A stretch of DNA of 64,000 nt from Fluviispira sanaruensis (GTDB taxonomy: Bacteria > Bdellovibrionota_B > Oligoflexia > Silvanigrellales > Silvanigrellaceae), in the NCBI RefSeq assembly GCF_004295685.1, contig NZ_AP019368.1, forward strand, positions 986,001 to 1,050,000. Reading direction: 5' to 3'. Both the position numbers and the translations under genes were made by a program. This document shows, piece by piece, positions 1 to 8,957 of this stretch. Below the pieces are notes generated by a model, which was not told the origin of the DNA, ran no database searches, and saw only the letters and a list, made by a program, of their open reading frames with translations. Each line of letters begins with the position of its first letter. Position 1 is the stretch's first letter.

Positions 1-584
1 ATGAACACTTTATTTTTTTGAAAGGAAAGATGCCTGAAATTGAAAGTTATATACTTGCCGAAAAAAGAAAAGAAATAAGAATTTGGTGTGCAGCTGCAAG
101 TACAGGGGAAGAGCCTTACACGATATTAATGTGCGTTCTAGAATCTTTAAATCCATTAAGTAATATCACAGTGAAAATTACAGCAACAGACATTAATACA
201 CTGGTCTTAGAAAAAGCAAAACTTGGTGTTTATAAAAAAGAATTATTAGAAAGCGTTAGCCCGGCACTCGTTTTAAAATATTTTGAGAGGAATGCTAATA
301 CTGGTGAAGAATTTCTCCAGATAAAAGAAAAATATAGATGTATGATTGAGTTTTCAAAGTTCAATTTGAATGCAGAATCTTATTTGTTTATAAATAAATT
401 TGATATTATTTTCTGTAGAAATGTTCTTATTTATTTTACTCATAAAGCGGTTGAGGAAGTCATAGTAAAATTATCAAGATGTCTTGATAAAAAAGGATAC
501 TTATTTATTGCTCACTCTGAAGCAATTATGGGTGAGAGATTAACTTTAAAGTCAATTGCGCCTTCTGTGTATCAACTTAAATAA
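1..584 (+). CDS. cheR: CheR-type chemotaxis protein methyltransferase, 5' end cut off by window
   Basis: C-terminal part of a CheR methyltransferase, which uses S-adenosylmethionine to methylate glutamates on chemoreceptors in the cytoplasm. The reading frame is open to the first base, and the residues before the first in-frame TTG (position 18) still read like CheR (EHFIFLKGKMPEIESY), so the true start lies outside the window. Visible family motifs are the SAM-binding stretch IWCAAASTGEEPYTI, the motif TATDINTLVLEKAKLGVY, FCRNVLIYF, and the terminal LFIAHSEAIMG. No chemotaxis partner gene is visible on this side. It ends base-to-base against the convergent PilZ fusion gene. Identification is secure; which receptor pathway it serves cannot be told. 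Confidence 0.93.
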   Translation, partial: EHFIFLKGKMPEIESYILAEKRKEIRIWCAAASTGEEPYTILMCVLESLNPLSNITVKITATDINTLVLEKAKLGVYKKELLESVSPALVLKYFERNANTGEEFLQIKEKYRCMIEFSKFNLNAESYLFINKFDIIFCRNVLIYFTHKAVEEVIVKLSRCLDKKGYLFIAHSEAIMGERLTLKSIAPSVYQLK

Positions 585-1967
585 TTATTTTGCAAAACCT
601 AAATGTTTGGCGATTGGTAAATATATTTTATTCCAAATAAACTTATCGATGACAACGTCGTTTGAAAGAATTCCTTTTGCATCTAGTATAAGTGGTGTAT
701 CTTTTGCTTTCTTCTCGCTGAATTCGCTTTTCCAAGCTAATTGAACGGGCTGAAAACCAACTCGCATATATAGCTGTTTTAGAGCTATTGGTGCGCTTGT
801 TAGAATATGAGTATGTCCAGATTCGATTACAATGCGAACGACATGTCTTATCATATTGATGAAAATATCACTTTCTCTATATTCTTTCTCCCAAGCAAAA
901 CGCGAAATTTCGACAAATTTTTTTGACCAAAGCCATTCAGGCATATTTATGATATATGTGGCTAATTCACACTGACTTTTGTCTTTATTATTAAATATTA
1001 TTCTTAATGCTGCCACTGCTTTTCTCCCGACTTTACAAACAATTTGGCGAGAAAATGCATCAAATTTATCTTGAAGTCCACCATATGGATTTTCAACTAA
1101 AGTGTCTCCAACTTGCGTAAAAGCTTCTGTAGAAATTTCAACTTCTTCAAACAAGCTTTTTTTTCTTAAGTCCATTATGATCGGGATTTCATCTTCTATT
1201 GCATAGCTAAAAGAAAGACTTTTTTCAATTATAGCAACTGGAAGCTTTTCATCTCTAAGTTCTTGAGGTGTAACTTCTACGCCGCAAAATAAAATATACT
1301 CAACCATCATTTGCATAAATGCATTATTCTTATGAGTGAATTCTACATTCACCGTGTAACGATCAGTAAGATTTGTTTCTGTTGAGTTTTTTGTTTCGAT
1401 AATTTTCGTGTGAACTTCAAATTCACCTTGAAAAGGGAGGTACATTTTAAGTGACAAAGGAAGATTTGGAATAAGGGTTTTGTTACGTGCAGATGTGACT
1501 AACAGCATACCATTGGCATAGAAACTTGTTACTTTAAATAAGATTCTTTCTTGAAAGAAAAATGGGTCATTGCACCAAGCATGCGGAGCAAATATATCTG
1601 GGACTTCATATTTTTTTAATTGCGCATTTGCTACTGTTACCTTGTTTTTTTCAATAATAAATTCTATACCAAAGCGGACATATGTATTTTCATCCAAAGT
1701 TAAATTCACGACACTTGTTACTTTTCCTTTTATAAAGGCATTTGATTTCTCTTGAATAGAATAATGTATTCGAACGATATCATCTTTCTTTGGATAAGTA
1801 GAAAGCTTTTGATCAACAATTAATACGTTAATTCCCCAAGGTGATAAATCCGTTGCTTCTCCCTTTATAGAATGAACTTCACTCTCGTCTTTTAGATGAA
1901 CTTTTATTCCCTCACCTAAATGAACAGTTCTTCTTGTTTCTTTACGTCTATTTGTTTTTCCATTCAT
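585..1967 (-). CDS. PilZ domain protein fused to an N-acyl amino acid synthase (FeeM)-like acyltransferase
   Basis: A 460-residue cytoplasmic protein with no signal peptide or membrane segment. Residues 1-110 form a PilZ domain: the c-di-GMP-binding RxxxR is in RRKETRR (7-13) and the D/NxSxxG motif is DLSPWG (40-45). Residues about 130-235 look like a second PilZ/YcgR-type beta domain. Residues about 250-440 resemble the GNAT-fold FeeM family of long-chain N-acyl amino acid synthases, including RHVVRIVIESGHTHILTSA and YMRVGFQPV. I infer an acyltransferase controlled by c-di-GMP; acyl donor and acceptor are unknown. It neighbours cheR convergently, which fits a motility or surface-behaviour link but proves nothing. 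ATG start at 1967. Confidence 0.72.
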   Translation of the reverse strand: MNGKTNRRKETRRTVHLGEGIKVHLKDESEVHSIKGEATDLSPWGINVLIVDQKLSTYPKKDDIVRIHYSIQEKSNAFIKGKVTSVVNLTLDENTYVRFGIEFIIEKNKVTVANAQLKKYEVPDIFAPHAWCNDPFFFQERILFKVTSFYANGMLLVTSARNKTLIPNLPLSLKMYLPFQGEFEVHTKIIETKNSTETNLTDRYTVNVEFTHKNNAFMQMMVEYILFCGVEVTPQELRDEKLPVAIIEKSLSFSYAIEDEIPIIMDLRKKSLFEEVEISTEAFTQVGDTLVENPYGGLQDKFDAFSRQIVCKVGRKAVAALRIIFNNKDKSQCELATYIINMPEWLWSKKFVEISRFAWEKEYRESDIFINMIRHVVRIVIESGHTHILTSAPIALKQLYMRVGFQPVQLAWKSEFSEKKAKDTPLILDAKGILSNDVVIDKFIWNKIYLPIAKHLGFAK

Positions 1968-2078
1968 AAAAGGGATCCATTTAAAAAACGAATGTAATTT
2001 GCTTATTTCCCAATGAATGAATCGGTTTGTTACGCAGTTAAAAAAAGTCAGGATAGAAAAAAAGTGTCAAAAGTATTT

Positions 2079-2966
2079 TCATTTATATAGTGAAAAAAAC
2101 AAAAATGCGACAGGAACGCCAAGAATAAGAGAATCAATGCGGTCGAGAATACCCCCATGGCCAGGAAGTAAATTGCCACTGTCTTTGTATTTTCCAGCAC
2201 GTTTAAAAGCGCTTTCCATAAGGTCACCAATTTGACCTGCAATACCCATAGAAACACCTACAAGAATGGAGAACCATGGCGGAAATGGAAGGTTAAAAAG
2301 ATGCGTTAAAATAAGTGCTGTTAGTCCACTAAATAAGAGCCCACCTAGCGCACCTTCGACACTTTTTTTCGGGGAAACTTTAGGAATGAGTTTATGTTTT
2401 CCAAATTTAGAACCTATAAAATAAGCACCTGTATCACCCATAAATACTGTAGCAAGACAAAAATACAGTTGAGCACTGCGATAAGATCCTTCAAATTGAA
2501 TAAGACTAAGATTTGTTAAACAAACCGCAGGAAGAGCTAAATAAATAAAACCTGCAATCACATTGAGAAGTTTGTTTGAGGCCGTGTGCATATCATGTGC
2601 TCTGCGATAAATAAATGCAGCAGCGACAAAAAAGCAGAGGAACACCCAAGTTATTGGAATAATGAGAATTTTTTGCGGTTCACTGGCAAAAATAACATTT
2701 GAAAGGGAAAATGTGATAATTAAAAAAGAATAGGAGAATCCAACCGCAAAATGTTTTGCTTTTAGTTTGGGTCTTGGCTGTTCAATATTATTTGTTCCAT
2801 CTAAAATATTCCAACGGAGAGCTGCATATTCAGTTCCAGATAGAAAAATTGCGATTGTTGTTACAGTTACGAAAAGAGGATAAAAAAGAGAAATAGGAGA
2901 GAAACTGAGGATATAAATTATGACTGCAGAACAAATTGCAGCCGTTGTCAGTCGCGTTTTAAGCAT
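2079..2966 (-). CDS. cdsA: phosphatidate cytidylyltransferase (CDP-diglyceride synthase)
   Basis: Inner-membrane enzyme converting phosphatidate and CTP into CDP-diacylglycerol, the precursor of all major bacterial phospholipids. The 295-residue protein has about eight hydrophobic segments. It ends with the complete family signature at about 252-278 (SAFKRAGKYKDSGNLLPGHG followed by GILDRID), where the KD and DRxD acidic residues bind metal. The preceding PKKSVEGALGG is also typical. Length matches the family. It stands alone here, without the usual uppS/dxr/bamA neighbours, and is divergent from the Hsp70-like gene. ATG start at 2966; the ribosome site is weak. Confidence 0.95.
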   Translation of the reverse strand: MLKTRLTTAAICSAVIIYILSFSPISLFYPLFVTVTTIAIFLSGTEYAALRWNILDGTNNIEQPRPKLKAKHFAVGFSYSFLIITFSLSNVIFASEPQKILIIPITWVFLCFFVAAAFIYRRAHDMHTASNKLLNVIAGFIYLALPAVCLTNLSLIQFEGSYRSAQLYFCLATVFMGDTGAYFIGSKFGKHKLIPKVSPKKSVEGALGGLLFSGLTALILTHLFNLPFPPWFSILVGVSMGIAGQIGDLMESAFKRAGKYKDSGNLLPGHGGILDRIDSLILGVPVAFLFFSLYK

Positions 2967-3008
2967 ATTAAAAAAACCATTCTTTCAAATTGAATTACAA
3001 CTATTCCG

Positions 3009-3032
3009 GGTTAACCGGTTTGCATTATGCAA
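3009..3032. promoter_or_regulatory. two small palindromes between divergent cdsA and Hsp70-like genes
   Basis: The 140-base divergent gap holds an 8-base perfect palindrome GGTTAACC (3009-3016). Four bases further on is TTGCAT-T-ATGCAA, a perfect 6+6 inverted repeat (3020-3032). Either could bind a dimeric regulator of one or both neighbours. This is sequence symmetry only; no promoter boxes were assigned. Confidence 0.3.
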
Positions 3033-3107
3033 TATGCCATAGTAATCACAGTCTATCAAATAGACATGCCCGCACCTGAGTCAGGAGCGCACTTTGGAGT
3101 CTGTAGC

Positions 3108-5192
3108 ATGAATGTTCTTCAGTTCAAGAAAAAAAATAAAGAAAATAATAGAAATAATAGTTACAGCTCGGAATCATATCCGAAGAGTCCTCAAGGAGCT
3201 TCAGCGATTGGAATCGATCTTGGTACTACGAATTCGGTTGTTTCAGTCTTTTCGAATGGAGCAAGCCATCCTGTTACTTTAGAATATGAAAATTCATATC
3301 TCGTCCCATCCATGATTTTTTTTAATAAAAATGAAAATGAAAATTTTGTGGGTAATAAAGCTAAACTGCAAAATGAAATAACTCCTGTTGAAGTGATAAA
3401 AAGCACAAAAAGGAGTATGGGGAAAAATAATGCTTTATTTGAATCTAACGGAAAGCAATATACTGCTGAAGATGCTGCAACATTAGTGTTAAATTACTTA
3501 GTTTCACATCCCACTTTACAAGAAGAAAAAGAAAAATTTGGCGGGATTTGGGCTGTCATCACTGTTCCTGCTCATTTTGATGATGCTGCTCGTTTGGCTA
3601 CAGTTGCTGCAGCAGAAAAAGCAGGCATTCATGTCCTAAGAATTGTGAATGAGCCCACTGCGGCCGCTCTAGCATACAGCATGATGCCTGAAGATAAAAA
3701 AACAGAAAAAGAAACCCTTGCCGTCTTTGATTTGGGCGGTGGTACTTTTGATGTGAGTATTGTTGATCGAGATGGTCTAGTCTTCAACGTTTTAAGCAGT
3801 GAAGGTGACGTGCATTTAGGTGGTGATGATATCGACGAAGCAATAGCAAACTCACTTGTCGATAAAGTTCATCCGCAATTGGTAGCACGGCGTTCCTCAA
3901 AATCTTCTGAACTTTATAGAAATTTAATATTATTAGCAGAACGGGCTAAAAAAGCTTTGCAATCCGAAGGACTTTATCAAGTCCAAGCAAATGATCTTGA
4001 TGGAAAAGGATCATCGATTGAAACTGAGTTGAGCCGCGAGAATTTTGATGAAATGGTTGCTCCTATTTTGCAAAGGACTTTATTTTTAACAGAAAGTGCT
4101 ATGCATGCAGCAAAAAGAAATCCAAAATATATTTCTCGGATATTGCTTGTCGGAGGTAGCACACGCCTCGTTTTAGTGCGCAAAATGTTATCAGATTATT
4201 TTGCTTGTATTGTCGATGCTCGATTAGAACCTGATCTCGCTGTCAGTTGGGGAGCATCGTTGCAAGCAGCCATCATTATTGGTATTCAACCTGATACGAT
4301 TTTAGTTGATGTTTGTAGCCATTCTTTAGGTATTGGAGTGGTTGAAAATACAGAAGCTATAAATGAAAATTTTAAAACTGTGGCGAAAAAATTTGGCATA
4401 CCTTATCCAATTTCAGAGCAAGAACTGCATCGAAAACTGGGGGCGCGTATCGAAGATTTTAATAATGAATTGCAAAAATTATTGCATGTAGCCCCCATTT
4501 TACATCGGAATAGCGCTTTACCAGCAAGAAGATCCGAATTTTTTAATACAATATATCACAATCAACATGCAGTTCACGTCGTCGTCGTGCAAGGCGAAGG
4601 TGATATTGTTGGAGAAAATAGATTAATTGGTTCATTTTTGTTTGAACTCGAACAGCCGTGCCCTAAAGGAACACGCTGCGAAATTCAATTAACTTACGAT
4701 GTAAATGGTATGGTGCATGTTTTTGCAAGACAACTCGGTACAAAAAATGAAGCTAAAGCTCAATTTGACAGTAGGACGGGCGAAGTGACTGGTTGGACAT
4801 CGCTTAACCTTGACGACGAAGATCAGTTTACTGATAATGAAAAATTGCATAATGTTGATGAAATCTATGAAAAAAAGTCTACAACTAAGCAGCTCGAAAA
4901 GGCTATGTCACATGAAAATATTGTTAGTTTTCCCTTTGGTCGAAAAAAAGAAGATTTACAAAAAGCAGAATTATCTGCATATGAATGTGAACCTGAGATT
5001 GTAAATGCCTTAATATTACGGGCGAAAAGGTATTTAAATAAAATTCAAAAAGAAAATAAAGAGTATAATCTCATTTTAGAAAGTTTAAAAAAATATTCAT
5101 CTTTGCTTTTAAAAGCGCAGCAAGGTCATGAAAATGATGAAGACATAGAGTTGGTTGAAACAAATTTGCTTGCTTTATTGGAAGGAAAATAA
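3108..5192 (+). CDS. Hsp70/DnaK-family chaperone ATPase, divergent
   Basis: A 694-residue Hsp70-family protein, distinct from housekeeping DnaK. The nucleotide-binding domain is complete: phosphate-1 GIDLGTTNS (about 35-43), phosphate-2 AVFDLGGGTFDVSI, adenosine motif RILLVGGSTRLVLVRKML and the NEPTAAALAY linker. The substrate-binding half departs strongly from DnaK: a long insert follows VCSHSLGIGV (DnaK has TPLSLGIET), and the tail is charged with no EEVD or DnaK-like end. The ATG at 3108 is chosen because GGAG (3096-3099) sits 8 bases before it; upstream codons lack family similarity. It begins a tight three-gene cassette with an unknown protein and a J-like protein, implying a dedicated client system. 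Confidence 0.88.
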   Translation: MNVLQFKKKNKENNRNNSYSSESYPKSPQGASAIGIDLGTTNSVVSVFSNGASHPVTLEYENSYLVPSMIFFNKNENENFVGNKAKLQNEITPVEVIKSTKRSMGKNNALFESNGKQYTAEDAATLVLNYLVSHPTLQEEKEKFGGIWAVITVPAHFDDAARLATVAAAEKAGIHVLRIVNEPTAAALAYSMMPEDKKTEKETLAVFDLGGGTFDVSIVDRDGLVFNVLSSEGDVHLGGDDIDEAIANSLVDKVHPQLVARRSSKSSELYRNLILLAERAKKALQSEGLYQVQANDLDGKGSSIETELSRENFDEMVAPILQRTLFLTESAMHAAKRNPKYISRILLVGGSTRLVLVRKMLSDYFACIVDARLEPDLAVSWGASLQAAIIIGIQPDTILVDVCSHSLGIGVVENTEAINENFKTVAKKFGIPYPISEQELHRKLGARIEDFNNELQKLLHVAPILHRNSALPARRSEFFNTIYHNQHAVHVVVVQGEGDIVGENRLIGSFLFELEQPCPKGTRCEIQLTYDVNGMVHVFARQLGTKNEAKAQFDSRTGEVTGWTSLNLDDEDQFTDNEKLHNVDEIYEKKSTTKQLEKAMSHENIVSFPFGRKKEDLQKAELSAYECEPEIVNALILRAKRYLNKIQKENKEYNLILESLKKYSSLLLKAQQGHENDEDIELVETNLLALLEGK

Positions 5193-5196
5193 GGCA

Positions 5197-6642
5197 ATGT
5201 TGAAATCAACTACAATGAAAATTATCAATGAAATAGAAAATGATTTTGAACTCTTTGAGAAATATTTATACTCCCCCACTTCAATTAAAGAATTTAAGAA
5301 ATTTCTTATAAATTATCGTGGAATGAAAGTTTTGGATATTCCTCAAACTTATAATCGTGATCAACTGGCTAAACAGACAGCAGAAAATATTGTTAATTTT
5401 TTTATAAATATCTTTGCCAAAACAGGATTAGCAGAACATTCCGAAGAAGAAATTCTTGATATTTTAAATGAAGTTGAGGAAAGTGTTAATTTATCCCTCT
5501 ATTATTGGTTTGGATTAAATGATCGAAATTATCAATTTAGGACACTTATTCATTATTATGAGTTAGAAGGAATTGGCTCAGTCTTTCTTACTAAAAATAA
5601 ACATGACTTCGCTGTTTCTTTAAGCGAGGATGGCATTCGCTTTGGTTTGGCTTCAAGTGAACATGAACCGAAATTTATGCCTGTTTCTAAAGTTTGTGAA
5701 TTAGATAAGTTTACAGAAAAAACGACTGAGAGAAAGTTGTTTGCTCGGATTCGTACAATTCAAAGAGAAATTTGTTTACTTATTGACGATTGGGAACATT
5801 TGAATGCTATCCTTGCTGTAGAATATGGAAGAACTTTTCAAGAATTTCAAAATTTAAGATCAAAAAAATCTGAAGAAGAGCATATACAAGTCGTAAATAA
5901 AATGAATACCCGTCGAGATACACTAGCAACTTGGTGCTTGCAATCATTTTGCGACTTTCAAGAGTGGTTTGAAAGAATTTCTCTGGCGAAAGATTTTTCG
6001 GATGATATTCGTTTAGAACTTGAAGCAGCTTCTTCACTCCTTTTATCGGGTTTGCAAAAAATATTTTTGCCTGCATCTGTAAGCCGTCACCGTTATTGCG
6101 CAAGTGTTCCAAATCTTCTGGAAAGATATGCTTTATCAAGAGTGAGATTAAATAGGAATGATGTTTCTTCAAGACTGTTATTGCAAGCTTGTATGAGTGC
6201 TCAAGGAAAACCATTTGATGAAACTTTATTTGAATTTATTGAAAAAAAACCTTTTGAGTGGACATTTACTTTCGATCCTTCATCTGCGATCAAATCATTT
6301 TCATGGAGTTATTCGCGTGAACTTCATTTGGTTTTGAGTTCAATTTATGGAGTTTGTTGCTTTAAAAAATCATTACCTAATTCAATCGATGCAAATTTTC
6401 TATCTGACATTGCAACAACTTTACAAATGCCAGAAACATTTCCACCAGATGCAGATCCAATTAGAAAAATATTTGATAATAAAATTGATCTTTTGGATAG
6501 AAAAGTTCAGAAAGTAATTCAACAATTGCTAAATTTTTTAGAAACAAATGTTAAAGTTACTAAAAATACAAAAGAATTATGTCAATTCATTAAGTCAAAT
6601 CTTCAGCCCGCTCAGGAGTCTTTAAATGGATCTCTTTCATGA
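5197..6642 (+). CDS. unknown protein of the Hsp70/J-like cassette
   Basis: A 481-residue, mostly alpha-helical, cytoplasmic protein with no signal peptide or membrane segment, and no family I recognise. The ATG at 5197 follows the Hsp70 stop by four bases, with AAGG just upstream, so the two are translationally coupled. Several Trp/Tyr-rich patches are present (LYYWFGLNDRNYQF; WCLQSFCDFQEWFERI). Its 3' end overlaps the start of the J-like gene by 17 bases. Position between an Hsp70 and a J-like protein suggests an adaptor, nucleotide exchange factor or client, but that is context inference only. Confidence 0.75.
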   Translation: MLKSTTMKIINEIENDFELFEKYLYSPTSIKEFKKFLINYRGMKVLDIPQTYNRDQLAKQTAENIVNFFINIFAKTGLAEHSEEEILDILNEVEESVNLSLYYWFGLNDRNYQFRTLIHYYELEGIGSVFLTKNKHDFAVSLSEDGIRFGLASSEHEPKFMPVSKVCELDKFTEKTTERKLFARIRTIQREICLLIDDWEHLNAILAVEYGRTFQEFQNLRSKKSEEEHIQVVNKMNTRRDTLATWCLQSFCDFQEWFERISLAKDFSDDIRLELEAASSLLLSGLQKIFLPASVSRHRYCASVPNLLERYALSRVRLNRNDVSSRLLLQACMSAQGKPFDETLFEFIEKKPFEWTFTFDPSSAIKSFSWSYSRELHLVLSSIYGVCCFKKSLPNSIDANFLSDIATTLQMPETFPPDADPIRKIFDNKIDLLDRKVQKVIQQLLNFLETNVKVTKNTKELCQFIKSNLQPAQESLNGSLS

Positions 6643-7099
6643 AGAAAAGCATGAAGAAAATATGATAGTTCCGCGCCGGAGGGCGGCAAGTGAAATAAAG
6701 CTGCTGCGCCTCGAACTCATTCCAAAAGGAAAAAGCCCTTGTGAAGAAATAGGAAGTGAATGGTCTTCAGCTCAGCCCGCAGAAAACTTATCTCCTTCAA
6801 AAGCTGCTACGAGTTTAGGTGTCGAAATCTGGGCCCCATCTTCGGTTGTAAAAAAAAGGTATAAGACTTTACAACTTCGCTATCCCCCCGATCAATTTGT
6901 TGATAAGCACATTGATTGGCGTCCTTCAGCAGACCTTTTAGGCAATCCAAGAAATCGTTTAAATTGGTTTTGGCAAAGTGGTTTTATTCCCCTACCTGAA
7001 AGTACAATTTCTTATAAAGAAAACTCTTTATGGGACAAAGATAATGCAGAAGCTATTTTAGATAGCCGCACAGCCTTAAAGCGTTTGGTTCAGGGTTAA
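6626..7099 (+). CDS. degenerate J-domain-like protein with PPD in place of HPD
   Basis: A 157-residue protein. Residues about 58-92 resemble J-domain helices I-II: ATSLGVEIWAPSSVVKKRYK then TLQLRYPPDQF. The aligned position of the essential HPD tripeptide, which triggers Hsp70 ATP hydrolysis, is PPD (87-89). The rest (HIDWRPSADLLGNPRNRLNW) does not match an ordinary J-domain helix III-IV. The start at 6626 has AGGAG 8 bases upstream and overlaps the previous gene. As the last gene of the Hsp70 cassette it is probably the partner of that chaperone, acting non-canonically, or only a J-like fold. The J-like call is my pattern match and moderately secure. Confidence 0.65.
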   Translation: MDLFHEEKHEENMIVPRRRAASEIKLLRLELIPKGKSPCEEIGSEWSSAQPAENLSPSKAATSLGVEIWAPSSVVKKRYKTLQLRYPPDQFVDKHIDWRPSADLLGNPRNRLNWFWQSGFIPLPESTISYKENSLWDKDNAEAILDSRTALKRLVQG

Positions 7100-7109
7100 T
7101 TTAAATAAT

Positions 7110-7148
7110 AAAATGCAGGATATTAAATAAATATCCTGCATTTTATTT
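7110..7148. terminator. bidirectional rho-independent terminator
   Basis: A 14-base perfect stem, AAAATGCAGGATAT (7110-7123) with ATATCCTGCATTTT (7131-7144), and a 7-base loop. A run of T follows on the plus strand and of A precedes it, so it can end both the Hsp70 cassette and the convergent protease gene. Confidence 0.88.
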
Positions 7149-7173
7149 CAGAATTATCATACAGTAATAAATA

Positions 7174-8184
7174 TTACTTTACTTCAGTATGGTCCATTTC
7201 CATGACATTGAAGAAATTGTAGCTCATATAGTAGTCGCCAGAATCACCCACTCCTGCTCCCCAAGAGTTACGAATTTTGAAAAGTTTTTGGTTGTCATCA
7301 AAGCCAATGATAACAATTTCGTGGCCTGCATTGCTACGTCCGCAATAGTTTCTGCTGCCTGGTTGATCACATGCCCAGAGACCGCCATTGGTTTTTTTGC
7401 CATTGATTTTAAAACTAAAGCCATTGACTCCTGTGCTGTCAGCGGTGGAGAGCAATGAGCCAATTGCCACTCTATGTCCGTTTTTAAGAGCAGTTTTCAC
7501 GGCATTAATGTCTCTTTTACCTACATAAGTCCAATTGATATTAGCTGCTTGACTCTTGTCGCTCGTGCTTTGATATTGAGTAGGAGAAACTTTTTGGCTT
7601 GGTGTAGGATAGGTTGAGCCAAAGCATTTGCTTTTAGGGATAATGCCGTAAGTTTTTAAAGGTTGAAGAATTTGCACCGCTGTGTACGCACCATTCCAAA
7701 AGTCATCGCCAAGGTTTTTATTGAGAGCGAGACTGCATTGTTGGTCTATATAATCACCAACAGATAATCTTGCGTCCAAGGCTGCAGTGGCAGCAAACGT
7801 TACACAGGTTCCATATTGGCCTTGATTGAGAACAGGAACGTTGTTCATGCCAAGATCGACTGCTCCAGGTGATTGGCTAAATGGGACTATGGTGCTGTAG
7901 TTCGGTTCTGCGCCTATTTTTTCTTTAAATGCACTAAGAGCTAAATCATTCTCAGCAAGCATTTCTGCCGAGGGCATAATAGTCATGAGTTTGATTGTTT
8001 TATAACCAGTTAAAGCTTCTAAATCTGTATTTAATTCAAAAGGATCCACTCCTGCAGGAATAGTTACACTTTGGCTACCTTCTACAGTGTAGCGAGGATA
8101 ATTCTCGCTTCCTGCTGCGTATGCAGCAATTGATAAAAGAGCGAAAGACGATATGACAGCTTTTGCTTTCGAAAAATTACGCAT
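7174..8184 (-). CDS. secreted papain-like (C1A family) cysteine protease
   Basis: A 336-residue protein with a Sec signal peptide (about 1-23, ending AYAAG), a prosegment to about 110, and a papain domain. Catalytic residues are visible: the oxyanion Gln in LNQGQYGTC with Cys127, His288 in NAGHEIVIIGFDD, and Asn306 in KIRNSWG. Four further cysteines (about 150, 187, 272, 281) could form disulfides. It is exported and probably acts in the periplasm or outside the cell, degrading host or environmental protein. It is monocistronic, ends against a shared terminator and has a long AT-rich upstream region. GGAG precedes the ATG at 8184. Confidence 0.9.
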   Translation of the reverse strand: MRNFSKAKAVISSFALLSIAAYAAGSENYPRYTVEGSQSVTIPAGVDPFELNTDLEALTGYKTIKLMTIMPSAEMLAENDLALSAFKEKIGAEPNYSTIVPFSQSPGAVDLGMNNVPVLNQGQYGTCVTFAATAALDARLSVGDYIDQQCSLALNKNLGDDFWNGAYTAVQILQPLKTYGIIPKSKCFGSTYPTPSQKVSPTQYQSTSDKSQAANINWTYVGKRDINAVKTALKNGHRVAIGSLLSTADSTGVNGFSFKINGKKTNGGLWACDQPGSRNYCGRSNAGHEIVIIGFDDNQKLFKIRNSWGAGVGDSGDYYMSYNFFNVMEMDHTEVK

Positions 8185-8957
8185 AACGAATCTCCTTAAT
8201 TAAATTTGAGTTAATTTTTGAACTAAGTTACTTAATGAGTGAAGAAATTTCATCATAAATATTTATCTTTGTTCACGTATAAATTAACCTTTTAAACGAT
8301 AAATCAAATTTTTTGTTACGTAAAGAATGGGATTTTAAACTTGAAAAAAACAATCAATAGAATACCATAACTATATTTTATGAAATTAGTTCATAGGTGA
8401 TAAAATAAAAATAATAAGCTTTATTTATAGTTTTCTCTCAAAAATAAATAGTACTAGCATGCATGTCTTTTGCAGATCAGGGGAAATCCATGAAATATAT
8501 TATGAAATTCATTTTTTCGATTGATTGAATATTATTTTAGGCTAACTAGTCAATTATTTGCTTTATTTTTGTTGTTTTTCTTTTATTTAAAAAAATAATA
8601 TAATTTAAAAAATAAAAATTTGTTGTCTAAATTTTATTGATATCAATAATAGAGAAATAAGAAAATATGGGTTAGCTTTTTTTTTTTCGAAAATAATGAA
8701 CGTTTTTTTTATATTCTGGAAACTAATTGCTTCCGATTAATTTTTTAAATCCTGTTTCTTTTTTCAGGATGGACTTTTGATTCATTCCTAAGAAAAAACT
8801 AAAAGTTCCTGTCAAAAAGCTGACAGTGTGTTCTTTGTGTCCTGCAAATTTGTACTGACAAGAATGCATTTGTCCTTCTCACTCATTTCTCAGTTGCTGT
8901 CGATATTGCTTAAGAAATTTGATTTTTGCCATCTTTATGAAAGAAAGGTCATTTTTG
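8185..8957. other. long AT-rich intergenic region with two hairpins
   Basis: About 770 bases without a gene I can support, between the divergent protease gene and the receiver-TPR gene. It contains long A/T runs and two hairpin-forming repeats: ATCCTG/CAGGAT (8749-8770, 10-base loop) and CTGTCA/TGACAG (8809-8826, 6-base loop). The latter lies about 130 bases before the receiver-TPR start. No tRNA, small coding frame or insertion element remnant was seen. Confidence 0.5.

Noticed and set aside
8717-8735. Possible sigma-54 promoter TGGAAACTAATTGC upstream of the receiver-TPR gene
   Set aside because: Only nine bases separate GG and GC; the sigma-54 spacing requires ten.
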